Assembly (NCBI GenBank): GCA_947595635.1
Contig: CANQEU010000020.1
Span: 1 to 34,668, forward strand
Length of the DNA stretch: 34,668 nucleotides
From: an uncultured Clostridia bacterium
Lineage (GTDB): Bacteria > Bacillota > Clostridia > Oscillospirales > Acutalibacteraceae
Direction of reading: 5' to 3'
The notes under the pieces were generated by a model that was given only the letters and a program-made list of their open reading frames with translations, was not told the DNA's origin and searched no databases. Of the stretch, positions 8,586 through 17,295 are shown in pieces (within the stretch, counting starts at the first letter, position 1; every line of letters starts with the position of its first letter). The position numbers and the translations under genes are program-made.

Positions 8586-8880
8586 CGTCAGCGGTTTTTA
8601 GTCTGTCGAAAAAGTATTTTGCCTTGATTAAATTTTAAAAAAGCTCCACTTTTTTGGGGAACCCCCGGCGAGGGTTCCCCACCGAAAAACAGTCCACCGG
8701 ACTGTTTTTCGCCCCTCCTGCGCTTTGAAACGCAGGGGAATTTCGCAGCCTGCGGGCTGCAACCAAAGGCCCTGCCTTTGGAAACCGCCGCCTTTTGAAA
8801 AAGGCGGGCGAAAACTTTATTTTTCGCCTGCCAAAATCGGTTCATCGACAAGCAAAAAACCCGCTGATTAACGTCAGCGG
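8567..8880. repeat. Hairpin-rich noncoding element flanked by a 28-bp direct repeat
   Basis: The end of the lgt-like gene plus its terminator (8567-8594) is repeated exactly at 8853-8880. The 258 bases between contain six successive stem-loops: GGGGAACCC/GGGTTCCCC, GAAAAACAGTCC/GGACTGTTTTTC, CCCCT.CTGCG/CGCAGGGG, GCAGCC/GGCTGC, CCAAAGG/CCTTTGG and a CCGCC..CTTTT/AAAAGGCGG pair. Near its ends lie the inverted hexamers TGTCGA (8602) and TCGACA (8844). No convincing reading frame with a ribosome binding site is present. This looks like an inserted mobile or dispersed structured repeat with target duplication, or a local duplication. Confidence 0.7.
8572..8600 (+). terminator. Terminator overlapping the lgt-like stop codon
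   Basis: CCGCTGA-TTAACG-TCAGCGG followed by TTTTTA. The TAA stop at 8583-8585 is in the loop. The same hairpin is repeated at 8861-8887. Confidence 0.8.
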
Positions 8881-8998
8881 ATTTTTTATGCCATACAAAC
8901 TTATTGTCCGTTAATAGATTACCAGCGAATTATATATGCAATTTTTAAGCCTTGACCGCAGTTAAAGAACACCATAGGAAAACACTTTTCAGATAAAC

Positions 8999-9028
8999 TT
9001 AAGGCTCCCGCATACGCGGGAGCCTTAA
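8999..9028 (-). terminator. Terminator of the rplM-rpsI operon
   Basis: Perfect stem TTAAGGCTCCCGC / GCGGGAGCCTTAA around a 4-base loop, 43 bases downstream of the rpsI stop; the downstream strand is moderately T-rich. Confidence 0.75.
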
Positions 9029-9071
9029 ACGCTTTATTTTAAAAATAAAATATAAATTCAATATAAGCAGA

Positions 9072-9473
9072 TTATCTCTTGCTGAACTGAGGAGCACGAC
9101 GGGCTGCTTTGAGGCCGTATTTCTTACGCTCCTTCATTCTCGGGTCACGAGTGAGGAATCCGGCTTTCTTAAGCGCCGGACGCAGCGCCTCGCTGTCGTA
9201 CTGGAGCAGTGCTCTTGAAATACCGTGGCGTATCGCGCCTGCCTGACCTGTTACGCCGCCGCCTGCAACTCTGCAAACAATGTCAAACTGCTCTGTTGTT
9301 TTTGTCAAGGCAAGAGGCTGACGAACAATAAGCTTAAGTGTTTCAAGACCGAAATAATCGTCAATATCTCTGTCGTTAATTGTGATTTTGCCTGTACCCT
9401 TGTAAAGTCTTACTCTGGCTACTGAGCTTTTTCTTCTTCCTGTTCCGTAAAAGAACGGTGCTGATTCGTACAT
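9072..9473 (-). CDS. rpsI: 30S ribosomal protein S9
   Basis: Universal small-subunit protein whose C-terminal tail reaches the P-site tRNA. The 133-residue length is normal. The N-terminal [15 protein letters not shown] and the basic C-terminal [17 protein letters not shown] are diagnostic. ATG at 9473 with a GGAGGC ribosome binding site. It follows rplM by 17 bases in the standard L13-S9 pair and shares its promoter. Confidence 0.98.
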   Translation of the reverse strand: MYESAPFFYGTGRRKSSVARVRLYKGTGKITINDRDIDDYFGLETLKLIVRQPLALTKTTEQFDIVCRVAGGGVTGQAGAIRHGISRALLQYDSEALRPALKKAGFLTRDPRMKERKKYGLKAARRAPQFSKR

Positions 9474-9490
9474 TTAAATTGCCTCCTTCC

Positions 9491-9919
9491 TTATTTTGTC
9501 CAAGCTTCGGGCTTTTGCGCCTCATGCTTGTGCTGTGCGCCTGCATAAAGCTTGAGTCTGAGCATTGCCGCTCTGCCTATTGTGTTTGACGGAACCATAC
9601 CCTTAACGGCAAGCTCCATTGCCTTTGTCGGATTTGTCGCCATTATTGTGTCATATCTTGTCGCCTTAAGATGACCGATATAACCGGTGTGACGGTAATA
9701 ATACTTTTGGCTGAGCTTTTTGCCTGTCAATACCGCGTCGGCGCAGTTGATGATTATAACATGATCTCCGCAGTCAACGTGCGGTGTAAATGTCGGCTTA
9801 TGCTTGCCTCTGAGCAATGTCGCTGCCTGAGCCGCAACACGTCCAAGCGGCTTGCCTGCGGCATCAATTACATACCACTTGCGCTCAACATTCTGTTTCT
9901 TTTCCATAAATGTGGACAT
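9491..9919 (-). CDS. rplM: 50S ribosomal protein L13
   Basis: Early-assembly large-subunit protein, 142 residues as expected. Diagnostic segments are [19 protein letters not shown], the [18 protein letters not shown] core, [12 protein letters not shown] and [14 protein letters not shown] at 9919 is preceded by a GGAGGA ribosome binding site about 8 bases upstream. It is the first gene of the operon, with a consensus promoter about 70 bases upstream. Confidence 0.98.
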   Translation of the reverse strand: MSTFMEKKQNVERKWYVIDAAGKPLGRVAAQAATLLRGKHKPTFTPHVDCGDHVIIINCADAVLTGKKLSQKYYYRHTGYIGHLKATRYDTIMATNPTKAMELAVKGMVPSNTIGRAAMLRLKLYAGAQHKHEAQKPEAWTK

Positions 9920-9986
9920 GCTTTTTTCCTCCTGACTAAAATCTTTTTTGCCAATATTGCGTAATTTTCTTAAAGTCGCAAGATAG

Positions 9987-10015
9987 ATAATAGCACAACA
10001 AAATGTTCAAGTCAA
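9987..10015 (-). promoter_or_regulatory. Sigma-A promoter of rplM-rpsI
   Basis: Minus-strand TTGACT (10010-10015), 17-base spacer, TATTAT (9987-9992). The leader of about 60 bases could hold an L13 autoregulatory site, but no clear structure is seen. The remainder of the 9920-10300 divergent spacer contains this promoter, an AT-rich stretch, and the spoIIE promoter. Confidence 0.82.
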
Positions 10016-10235
10016 CATCTTTTTATAAAAAAATTAATATCGACCCATATAAACTCATTTTTTCTCTTGTTATCTCTTTTATACTCTCATATTCTCACTT
10101 GCTATTTTTGATTTATCAGGCTTAATTCCCAGAAAAAATGCCTGCTGACAGTAATATAAGCCAATTACTCCCCTATTTCCCTCTGCTTTTATCAAAAATA
10201 CGAATCATAATTTTTAATTTTGCATATACGCTACG

Positions 10236-10270
10236 CTTTGACAAAATATTCATCTTTGGCAGGCTATAAT
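10236..10270 (+). promoter_or_regulatory. Spo0A-type promoter of spoIIE with 0A box
   Basis: TTGACA (10238-10243) and TATAAT (10265-10270) are both perfect but separated by 21 bases, too far for normal sigma-A use. This is the spacing known for Spo0A-activated sigma-A promoters such as spoIIE and spoIIG of Bacillus subtilis. CTTTGACAAA (10236-10245) overlaps the -35 and is, on the other strand, a 9-of-10 match to the 0A box TTTGTCRAAA. The ATG lies 31 bases after the -10. Confidence 0.82.
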
Positions 10271-10300
10271 TGGGAAGAATTTGAAACAGGGGGAAGAAAA

Positions 10301-12640
10301 ATGAAAATTCAAAGGGCTGCCGCAGCAGGAAATTTCATAAGATCAAAGACAAGGTCAAAGGGAGTGCGCTCAGTCGCAATACAGTTAGCGTATTTTTTGG
10401 CAGGCATTGTCGTGTCGAGAGGCGCCGTATTCGGCAGCTATGCTCCGTTCGGCTCTGCAATAGTTGCCGCGGCGCCGTCAGGCTGTCTTATTTCGGTAAC
10501 AGGCGGCACCATTCTCGGATACATAGCGCTTACTCCGAACGGAAGCTTCAGATATGTTGCAACGGTGCTTGCTATAGGGGCAATACGCTGGACCTTCAGC
10601 GAGCTTAAAAGGATAAACTCGCACCGCCTTTTTGCCCCTGCCGCCGCATTTATACCTATGCTTGCAACAGGACTTGTTCTTGCCGCAGTGGGTGATTTTC
10701 AGCTTACCCTTGTATTTATGAGCATAATCGAGGCGCTTTTATCGGCTGTGGGAGCGTATTTTTTCAGCAGAACCGTAACTCTTGCGTCCGGCACAAGGGG
10801 CATTGCAACCTTGAACCAGCAGGAAATAGCCTGTATCGTTATGACCGGATGTATCTTTTTGCTGTCGTTCACTTCAATTTCATTCGCAGGGATTTCACTT
10901 GGCAGGATAATCGCCATATGTATCGTTCTGCTTTGCGCAAAATACGGCGCAGTGGCAGGAGGATGTATCTCCGGCGTTTCAACGGGCGTCGTGTTCAGCC
11001 TTGCCGACAGTTCTCTGAGCTTTCTCGGCGGAGCATACGCTTTCGGAGGTCTGCTTGCCGGACTGTTCGCCCCAACCGGCAAGCTCGGCTGTCTTTTGGC
11101 GTTCATTGTCAGCAATTCTGTTATGGCGTTCCAGTCCGGCGATATTATAACGGTGCTCTCATCAATTTACGAAACGCTGATAGCCGGAGTTATATTTATG
11201 CTGCTTCCAAAGGATCTCGGCAACAGGCTTTCGGCTGTTTTTTCTCCGCCAATCGACAAAAGCCACAGCGAGGGGCTGCGCCGCAGCGTGATTATGCGGC
11301 TTGATTTTGCCGCAAAAGCGCTGTGTGATGTTTCTTCGGCGGTCGACAGCGTTGCCGAAAAAATGAAGAACCTGTTTTCTGCCGACCCCACTCAGGTATA
11401 TACAAATTCCGCCGAGGAGATTTGCAGCAACTGCGGTCTAAGGGTTTTCTGCTGGGAAAGGCAAAAGCAGAGCACGCTAAACGATTTTCACAATCTTACG
11501 CCGGCGCTGAAGAAAAACGGGAGAATAAGCGAAAAGGATTTTTCTGTTCGATTTGCAAAAAAATGCTGCAAGTCAAGGGAAATGGCAGAAAGCATTAATA
11601 AAAACTATGACGCGTATCTTGCATATCTTGCCGCAGAGCGGCGTGTCGGAGAGGTTAGGGCGGTAGTTGCCGGTCAATTTTCGGGTCTGTCGGAAATACT
11701 CGGAGAAATGGCGGAGGAATTTAAAAATTTTGAGCGCTTTGACGTTGCCTGCGGCGACCGCGTAAGCAGCGCTCTAAAGGAAAACGGCATCGCTCCGATT
11801 GACGTAAGCTGCCGTATAGACCGCTTTGGCAGAATGTCGGTAGAAATAGAAACGGTTGATTTTCACAACAGCGACGTAAAAAACGCCGAGCTTATGAAGG
11901 TCGTATCAAGAGCCTGCGGACGCAGATTCGACTCGCCGTGCGTAAGTCTTGCGCCGAACAGATGCAAAATACAGATGAGCGAGAGGGCAAGCTATGACGT
12001 TGAGATTGGCAGCTGTCAACACATAAGCAACGACGGCTCGCTTTGCGGCGACAGCTTTAATTATTTCAGCGACGGTATGGGAAGGCTTGTCGCGGTTATA
12101 AGCGACGGAATGGGAACGGGCGGCAGAGCCGCGGTTGACGGCAGTATGGCAGAGAGCATAATCAGCAAGCTTATAAAGGCAGGACTTGGATACGACTGTG
12201 CTCTCAGCGTTGTAAATTCGGCATTAATGGTAAAATCGGGAGATGAATCTCTTGCAACGCTCGACGTCATTGCAATCGACCTGTTCTCCGGCGACGCCGA
12301 GCTTTTAAAGGCAGGAGCGCCGCTAACATTTGTAAAAAAGAGCGGCAGGGTGCTAAAATACAACAACACCTCTCTGCCTGCCGGAATATTGACGGATATA
12401 AAATTCTCTCACGAGCGGCTTAATCTTGAGCCTGACGATGTTGTTGTAATGGTATCTGACGGCGCAGTCGCAACAGGCGACAGCTGGCTTGAGAATATGA
12501 TAGAAAACTGGGACGGAGAGGCTTCACAGGATTTTGCAAAGAGCATTATAGCCGAGGCTCGCGCACGGCGCACAGACGGCTACGACGACGATATAACGGT
12601 TATAGCGATGCGCCTTATCGAAAACGGCGCGGAGGGGTGA
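10301..12640 (+). CDS. spoIIE: Stage II sporulation protein E, SpoIIAA-P serine phosphatase
   Basis: PP2C-type membrane phosphatase that dephosphorylates SpoIIAA and so releases sigma-F in the forespore; it also sits at the polar septum. The 779-residue product has an N-terminal block of about ten hydrophobic segments (about 20-330), a cysteine cluster SNCGLRVFCW near residue 375 typical of the family, a helical linker, and a PP2C domain (about 560-775). Metal-binding motifs in that domain are CGDSFNYFSDG, ISDGMGTGGRAA, VMVSDGAV and DDDITVIAMRL. The ATG at 10301 follows an AGGGGGA ribosome binding site; an in-frame start at 10220 lies upstream of the promoter and is unlikely. The upstream 0A box fits Spo0A control. 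The gene is monocistronic here, without the tilS-hpt-ftsH genes that often follow it. Confidence 0.97.
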   Translation: MKIQRAAAAGNFIRSKTRSKGVRSVAIQLAYFLAGIVVSRGAVFGSYAPFGSAIVAAAPSGCLISVTGGTILGYIALTPNGSFRYVATVLAIGAIRWTFSELKRINSHRLFAPAAAFIPMLATGLVLAAVGDFQLTLVFMSIIEALLSAVGAYFFSRTVTLASGTRGIATLNQQEIACIVMTGCIFLLSFTSISFAGISLGRIIAICIVLLCAKYGAVAGGCISGVSTGVVFSLADSSLSFLGGAYAFGGLLAGLFAPTGKLGCLLAFIVSNSVMAFQSGDIITVLSSIYETLIAGVIFMLLPKDLGNRLSAVFSPPIDKSHSEGLRRSVIMRLDFAAKALCDVSSAVDSVAEKMKNLFSADPTQVYTNSAEEICSNCGLRVFCWERQKQSTLNDFHNLTPALKKNGRISEKDFSVRFAKKCCKSREMAESINKNYDAYLAYLAAERRVGEVRAVVAGQFSGLSEILGEMAEEFKNFERFDVACGDRVSSALKENGIAPIDVSCRIDRFGRMSVEIETVDFHNSDVKNAELMKVVSRACGRRFDSPCVSLAPNRCKIQMSERASYDVEIGSCQHISNDGSLCGDSFNYFSDGMGRLVAVISDGMGTGGRAAVDGSMAESIISKLIKAGLGYDCALSVVNSALMVKSGDESLATLDVIAIDLFSGDAELLKAGAPLTFVKKSGRVLKYNNTSLPAGILTDIKFSHERLNLEPDDVVVMVSDGAVATGDSWLENMIENWDGEASQDFAKSIIAEARARRTDGYDDDITVIAMRLIENGAEG

Positions 12641-12698
12641 TGAAAGCATATTTCTGCGGTGATTTAAAACAGCAGAGCCGCGTATTTATAAAGACAGA

Positions 12699-12739
12699 CA
12701 GGGCGGCGCAATTTTTGTTTGCGCCGCCCTGCCATTTTT
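12699..12739. terminator. Terminator between convergent spoIIE and LRR genes
   Basis: CAGGGCGGCGCAA pairs perfectly with TTGCGCCGCCCTG around a short T-rich loop and is followed by ATTTTTAATT. On the minus strand it lies just beyond the LRR gene stop, so it can serve both convergent genes. Confidence 0.85.
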
Positions 12740-12750
12740 AATTATTAATT

Positions 12751-14778
12751 TTATTTTTTAACCGTAATCTTACACGTTGCAGATCTACCGTTGTGCGTTT
12801 TAACGGTGATAACCGCCGTTCCTGCATTTTTAGCGATGATTTTACCGTTTTTATCAACTGTTGCAACCTTTTTATTGCTGCTTGACCACTTGAGCGTTGA
12901 CATCGAATTTGCCGAAAGAACAGCCTTGAGCTGAAAGCTTTTACATGATTTCAAATTAAGTGACGACTTACTCAGCTTAACAGAGCTTGGCGCGCTCTTT
13001 ACCTTTACCGTACAGCTTGCCGTTTTTCCGTTGTGTGTTCTAACGGTTATCACTGCCGTTCCCGTCTTTTTTGGGGTGATTTTACCGTTTTTGTCTACGC
13101 TTACTACTTTGGAATTACTGCTCGACCATTTGAGCGTTGACATAGAATTTTTTGAGAGAGTGGCTGTGAGCTGATATTTATCCCCAACTCCTCTTGTCGC
13201 TTTATTTCTGCTCAGCTTAACTGAGCTTGGCGCAGACTTTACAGTCACTTTGCAATTTGCGCTTTTTCCGTTTGACGTTCTGACCGTTATTGTCGCCGTT
13301 CCCGGCTTTTTAGGCGTGATTTTGCCGTTTTTATCTACGCTTACTACTCCGGAATTACTGCTCGACCATGTAAGAGTTGTAACTGCGTTATTCGGGGAAA
13401 CCGTTGCTTTAAGCTGATATGTGTCCCCAACTCCTCTTGTCGCTTTATTTCTGCTTAGCTTAACTGAGCTTGGCACAGACTTTACAGTCACTTTGCAATT
13501 CGCGCTTTTTCCGTTTGACGTTCTGACCGTTATTGTCGCTGTTCCTGCTGCCTTTGCCGTCACCTTGCCGTTTTTGTCGACTGTCGCGACATTTTTATTG
13601 CTGCTCGACCATGTAACTGTCGTTGTTGCATTTGACGGACTTATTGTTTTCTTTAACGTATATACTCCGCCTACCGTGAGCGAAAGCGATGTTGGGCTTA
13701 CGCTTATTGACGTAGGCAAAACTGTCTGCGGTATAGCAGAAGTTGAGAATTTTATTCCGTTTGCTTTTGCAAATTGCTGCGCAAACGAATTTGCCTTGCC
13801 GTAAATTGTAAGTGTACTTGGGCAATTATGAAATGCCTCCCAGCCTATTTCAGTTACAGTATTCGGTATCGCCACACTTTCTAAAGAAGTACAATTGTAA
13901 AATGCGTACGCACCTATTAAAGCTGTTCCTGCGGCTATGGTTGCCTTTTTCAAAGCCGTACAGCCGGAAAATGCAAAAGTATCCATATTTTTTACTCCGC
14001 TGCCTATTGAAATTGTTTTCACTTTCTCACAGCAGGAAAAAGCAGCATTACGTATTGTTGTCACGCTGTTTGGGATTGTTATACTCGTTAATTTACTGCA
14101 ATTTTCAAAGGCTCTGCCTTCTATCTCCTTTACTCCGTTTCCTATTGAGAGACTGCTCATACTTTCACAATTACGAAACGCACTTCCTCTTATCGTTTTT
14201 ACACTTCCGGGTATTGTCACTCCCGTCAGTGACGTGCATTCATAGAACGCCTGCGTGCCTATTTCAGTTACAGTATTAGGTATTGTTACGGTTTTTAATG
14301 AAGTACATCCACTAAACGCCCATGAACCGATTACAGTTGTTCCGGCGGCTATGGTTACCTTCTTCAAAGCCGAACAGCCTGAAAAAGCATACATATTCAT
14401 CTTTTTCACTCCGCTGCCTATTGATACCTCCGTAACCTTTTTACAGCCGGAAAAAGCATCCCATTCTATTGACGTTACACTGTTTGGAATTGTTATGCTT
14501 GTTATGGTCTCGTTGCCACTAAAAGCCTTCCCTCCTATCTCATCAACGGTATAACCGCCCAGCGATGACGGAATCTTTAAATTTGTTGCACTGCCGGTAT
14601 ATCCTTTGATTATTGCCTTTGAATTTATAACATCGTATTCAAATCCGTTTGAGGACAGAGAAGATGCAGCCTGTTGATTATCCACCGCACTCGCGCTTAC
14701 CGGCGCAACGCAAAAAACGCTTAGCATCATTATTAATGCAAGCGCAACAGATATACATTTTTTAGTCTTTTTCACCAT
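12751..14778 (-). CDS. Secreted BspA-type leucine-rich repeat protein with four Big_2 domains
   Basis: 675-residue secreted protein. Residues 1-33 are a signal peptide (MVKKTKKCISVALALIMMLS then a hydrophobic stretch and SASA). Residues about 45-340 are BspA/LRR_5 repeats of about 23 residues with the pattern AFSGCTSLKTVTIPNTVTEIG. Residues about 350-675 are four bacterial Ig-like (Big_2) domains of about 80 residues, each with TWSSSN, VDKNGK and GTATITV motifs. No LPXTG or other wall anchor follows; attachment would be non-covalent or the protein is released. BspA-type repeats occur in adhesion and surface-binding proteins. The ATG at 14778 follows GGAGGA; an in-frame start at 14988 would overlap the divergent regulator. 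The promoter carries a perfect palindrome (14851-14870), so regulation by the adjacent HTH protein is plausible. Confidence 0.93.
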   Translation of the reverse strand: MVKKTKKCISVALALIMMLSVFCVAPVSASAVDNQQAASSLSSNGFEYDVINSKAIIKGYTGSATNLKIPSSLGGYTVDEIGGKAFSGNETITSITIPNSVTSIEWDAFSGCKKVTEVSIGSGVKKMNMYAFSGCSALKKVTIAAGTTVIGSWAFSGCTSLKTVTIPNTVTEIGTQAFYECTSLTGVTIPGSVKTIRGSAFRNCESMSSLSIGNGVKEIEGRAFENCSKLTSITIPNSVTTIRNAAFSCCEKVKTISIGSGVKNMDTFAFSGCTALKKATIAAGTALIGAYAFYNCTSLESVAIPNTVTEIGWEAFHNCPSTLTIYGKANSFAQQFAKANGIKFSTSAIPQTVLPTSISVSPTSLSLTVGGVYTLKKTISPSNATTTVTWSSSNKNVATVDKNGKVTAKAAGTATITVRTSNGKSANCKVTVKSVPSSVKLSRNKATRGVGDTYQLKATVSPNNAVTTLTWSSSNSGVVSVDKNGKITPKKPGTATITVRTSNGKSANCKVTVKSAPSSVKLSRNKATRGVGDKYQLTATLSKNSMSTLKWSSSNSKVVSVDKNGKITPKKTGTAVITVRTHNGKTASCTVKVKSAPSSVKLSKSSLNLKSCKSFQLKAVLSANSMSTLKWSSSNKKVATVDKNGKIIAKNAGTAVITVKTHNGRSATCKITVKK

Positions 14779-14847
14779 GACAGTTTTTCCTCCATTAATT
14801 AAATTGAACATAATTAGTCTGTTAATGCTAAATATATTCTTATCTCG

Positions 14848-14876
14848 ATTATAGTCATAATTATGACTATTGTCAA
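14848..14876 (-). promoter_or_regulatory. Consensus promoter of the LRR gene with a palindromic operator
   Basis: Minus-strand TTGACA (14871-14876), 17-base spacer, TATAAT (14848-14853): a full consensus sigma-A promoter. The spacer and part of the -10 form the perfect 20-bp palindrome ATAGTCATAATTATGACTAT (14851-14870). A protein bound there would block RNA polymerase. A weak plus-strand promoter for the HTH gene (TTGTCA at 14870-14875, then TAATTT 17 bases on) overlaps the same site. Confidence 0.8.
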
Positions 14877-14913
14877 GCATAAAAACATAGATTAATTTTA
14901 TAATGGTGGTAAT

Positions 14914-15114
14914 ATGATTAAATACACTCCCTTTTGGAAAACGCTTGAGCAAAGTGATGAAAGCACTTATACGCTTATACACAAGCATAACATAAGCAGC
15001 GCCACTATTGACCGACTAAGAAAAAATCAGGGAATAAGCACAATGAAAATTGACGATCTTTGCAGGATCCTGCACTGTAAAGTGGAGGATATTCTTATTT
15101 ATGAGGAAGATTAA
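14914..15114 (+). CDS. Small Cro/C1-type helix-turn-helix regulator
   Basis: 66-residue protein consisting almost only of a Cro/C1 (XRE) helix-turn-helix: LIHKHNISSATIDRLRKNQG then STMKIDDLCRILHCKVEDIL, the latter a typical C-terminal signature of YozG-like small regulators. The ATG follows GGTGGTAAT. The gene is divergent from the LRR gene and its start lies 44 bases from a perfect palindrome in that promoter. This suggests it controls the LRR gene and itself; the link is inferred from position only. It ends just before a bidirectional terminator. Confidence 0.88.
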   Translation: MIKYTPFWKTLEQSDESTYTLIHKHNISSATIDRLRKNQGISTMKIDDLCRILHCKVEDILIYEED

Positions 15115-15149
15115 ATTGAATATTAAATTAAAATATAGGTTGATTTAAA

Positions 15150-15183
15150 AAAGCAGCGGAGACAAAATGTCCGCTGCTTTTCA
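15150..15183. terminator. Terminator between the HTH gene and the first NlpC/P60-Big_2 gene
   Basis: AAAGCAGCGGA / TCCGCTGCTTTT stem around a 9-base loop. A-run on the left and T-run on the right make it usable from both sides, fitting the convergent genes. Confidence 0.85.
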
Positions 15184-15218
15184 TATATCTGTTTGTGTAT
15201 AACGCTTTTATTTTAATT

Positions 15219-17177
15219 TTATTTTTTAACCGTAATACGGCAGCTTGCCTGCTCGCCGTTATAGGTAGTTACGGTAACTACGGCTCCGCCTGCCCTTTGG
15301 GCTGTTATTTTACCGTTTTTGTCGGCGGATACAACGCTGTTGCTGCTGCTTTTCCAGCTGTAGGTTGCCATTGAGCCGGCAGGCAGCTTTGCCGTAAGCT
15401 GATAGCTGTCGCCCTCATCCATAACCTTGCTGTCAACATCAAGCTTTACCGAGTCGGGAGCTTTTCTGCTTGTCACCTCACAAGCCGCGCTCTTGCCGTT
15501 GTATGTCTTAACGGTGATTGTAGCCTTGCCAACGCTTAACGGAGTTATCATGCCGTTTTTGTCAACAGACACTACAGAACTGTCGCTGCTGCTCCAGCTC
15601 ATTGTCGCCATTGAACCGGCAGGCAGCTTTGCCGTAAGCTGATAGCTGTCGCCGACTCCTCTTGTAGCCGTATTCCTGCTAAGCTTTACATACGACGGCG
15701 CGTTCTTAACCGTGACATTACAGCTTGCCGTTTTTCCGTTGTAGGTCTTTACGGTTATAGTCGCCTTGCCTGCCTTGATTGGATTGATTTTTCCGTTTTT
15801 GTCTACGGATACTATACTTTTATTGCTGCTCGACCATTTTAAGGTCGCCATTGAATTAGCAGGCAGCTTTGTCGTCAGCTGATAGCTGTCGCCTGCTCCT
15901 CTTGTAGCCTTGCTCCTGCTAAGCTTTACGTATGACGGTGCGTTCCTGACCGTGACATTACAGCTTGCCGTTTTTCCGTTGTAGGTCTTTACGGTTATGG
16001 TCGCCTTGCCTGCCTTAATTGGATTGATTTTTCCGTTTTTGTCTACTGATACTATATTTTTATTGCTGCTCGACCACTGATATGTACCCATTGTACCCTT
16101 TGGAAGCGTCGCCGTAAGCTGATAGCTGTCGCCTGCTCCCCTTGTCGCCTTATTCCTGCTGAGGCTTATTGAAGTCGGCGCGCTTCTGACAGTGACATTG
16201 CAGCGCGCTTTTTTTCCATTTTTCGTTTTAACGGTGATTACTGCCGTTCCCGGCTTTTTAGGCGTGATTTTTCCGTTTTTGTCTACGGATACTATATTTT
16301 TATTGCTGCTCGTCCATGTATAGCTTGTTTTTGCATATGACGGCGATACGGTCGCCTTAAGCTGATAAGCGTCCCCTACTCCTCTTGTAACCTTAGTTCT
16401 GCTGAGGCTTACCGATTTGGGATCCTGAGTGACGCCCTCAATATGATAATATCCGTTCGGATATGAAGCCAACGCCCCTGCGTAGCCGATATTTCTTACA
16501 GTCTGTATAGTCGGCCCCTGACTGCCGCCCACATGAGCCATATAGTCGTCGCCCCTGTATGTTCCAAGGTATACTCCTATGTGCATATGAGGGTTATAGC
16601 TTGTTCCGAAAATTATAATGTCGCCTGCGACAAGCTTTGACCTGTCGACATTACTTGTGCTTGTGCCGACCTTTTTTACTTTTCCCTGCGATGAAAGCTT
16701 GTTAAGCGCCGTTTGCCACGACGATACGGACATTGTGTTGCCGTAAGAGTATTTTTTCAGCGCGTCCATTATCATTTTTGATGCAGGATTGCTGCCCTTT
16801 ACGTTTGGAAGATAGTTAAGCCAGCAATAGGCTACGAACGAGGCACAGCAAAATCCTCCTTTATTTTTTATTCCCGAAATACTCGGCTTGCCTCCCGCGG
16901 TTTCAAGTCCGGTGGCAGACGTTCCGTAATGAACGCCCGATAAATACTTTAACGGAGTTCTTGTTCCGCAGCCGTTGTATTGATATATTCCTGTTGACGT
17001 ATTGTCCTTCTTTTGAAGCTCAACCTCATATCCCGTATATGCCAGAGCGTCCAACACCCAATTGTCAAGCATCTCCTTCGGTATGTCAGACGCCGCCGCC
17101 CCTGCCGTTATTGAAAGGCTGAGCGCTGTAATTACAGCCGCGAGTAAAACTGACATAACCTTATAAATACGTTTCAT
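15219..17177 (-). CDS. Secreted NlpC/P60-like cysteine peptidase with five Big_2 domains
   Basis: 652-residue secreted protein. Signal peptide 1-28 (MKRIYKVMSVLLAAVITALS, then TAGAAA). The N-terminal domain (about 35-245) has an NlpC/P60-like catalytic pattern: CASFVAYCW with Cys111, HIGVYLG with His199, and a possible third residue at MAHVGG (His215). This fold cleaves cell-wall peptides or related amides. Five Big_2 domains of about 80 residues follow (about 252-652), each with SVDKNGKI and NGK-A-C-V motifs. No anchor sequence is present. ATG at 17177 follows GGAGGAA. It has its own consensus promoter and terminator. The Big_2 DNA is partly identical to that of the next gene upstream (17539-19296). 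The exact substrate is unknown. Confidence 0.88.
   Translation of the reverse strand: MKRIYKVMSVLLAAVITALSLSITAGAAASDIPKEMLDNWVLDALAYTGYEVELQKKDNTSTGIYQYNGCGTRTPLKYLSGVHYGTSATGLETAGGKPSISGIKNKGGFCCASFVAYCWLNYLPNVKGSNPASKMIMDALKKYSYGNTMSVSSWQTALNKLSSQGKVKKVGTSTSNVDRSKLVAGDIIIFGTSYNPHMHIGVYLGTYRGDDYMAHVGGSQGPTIQTVRNIGYAGALASYPNGYYHIEGVTQDPKSVSLSRTKVTRGVGDAYQLKATVSPSYAKTSYTWTSSNKNIVSVDKNGKITPKKPGTAVITVKTKNGKKARCNVTVRSAPTSISLSRNKATRGAGDSYQLTATLPKGTMGTYQWSSSNKNIVSVDKNGKINPIKAGKATITVKTYNGKTASCNVTVRNAPSYVKLSRSKATRGAGDSYQLTTKLPANSMATLKWSSSNKSIVSVDKNGKINPIKAGKATITVKTYNGKTASCNVTVKNAPSYVKLSRNTATRGVGDSYQLTAKLPAGSMATMSWSSSDSSVVSVDKNGMITPLSVGKATITVKTYNGKSAACEVTSRKAPDSVKLDVDSKVMDEGDSYQLTAKLPAGSMATYSWKSSSNSVVSADKNGKITAQRAGGAVVTVTTYNGEQASCRITVKK
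15841..16209 (-). repeat. 369-bp segment identical to 17918-18286
   Basis: Base-by-base reading shows no difference across 369 positions, at a constant offset of 2077, between the Big_2 regions of the two NlpC/P60-like genes. It covers parts of Big_2 domains 2 and 3. Silent positions are also identical, which points to recent duplication or gene conversion. Confidence 0.92.
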
Positions 17178-17295
17178 CTCTTCCTCCTAACACTCATAAA
17201 GTCCCTCCGCTTCCTTTGTAAAGCGGATTTTATAGGATCCTTCTTCGATTTATTTTTTATTATACGTAATCGGTTTTTTGAGGCAATCGTATTTA

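Noticed and set aside
8588..8851. Minus-strand open frame of 87 codons within the hairpin element
   Set aside because: It consists of the stem-loop repeats, has odd composition and no ribosome binding site or family resemblance.
12640..12739. Short frame starting ATG at the spoIIE stop (TGATG overlap) running into the terminator
   Set aside because: Only about 33 codons, ends inside the terminator hairpin and resembles nothing; the expected downstream neighbour of spoIIE (tilS) is not recognisable.
13190..13545. Repeated DNA within the LRR gene taken as a CRISPR-like or tandem array
   Set aside because: The repeats are in-frame Big_2 domain coding sequence with about 80-codon periodicity, with no spacers or cas genes.
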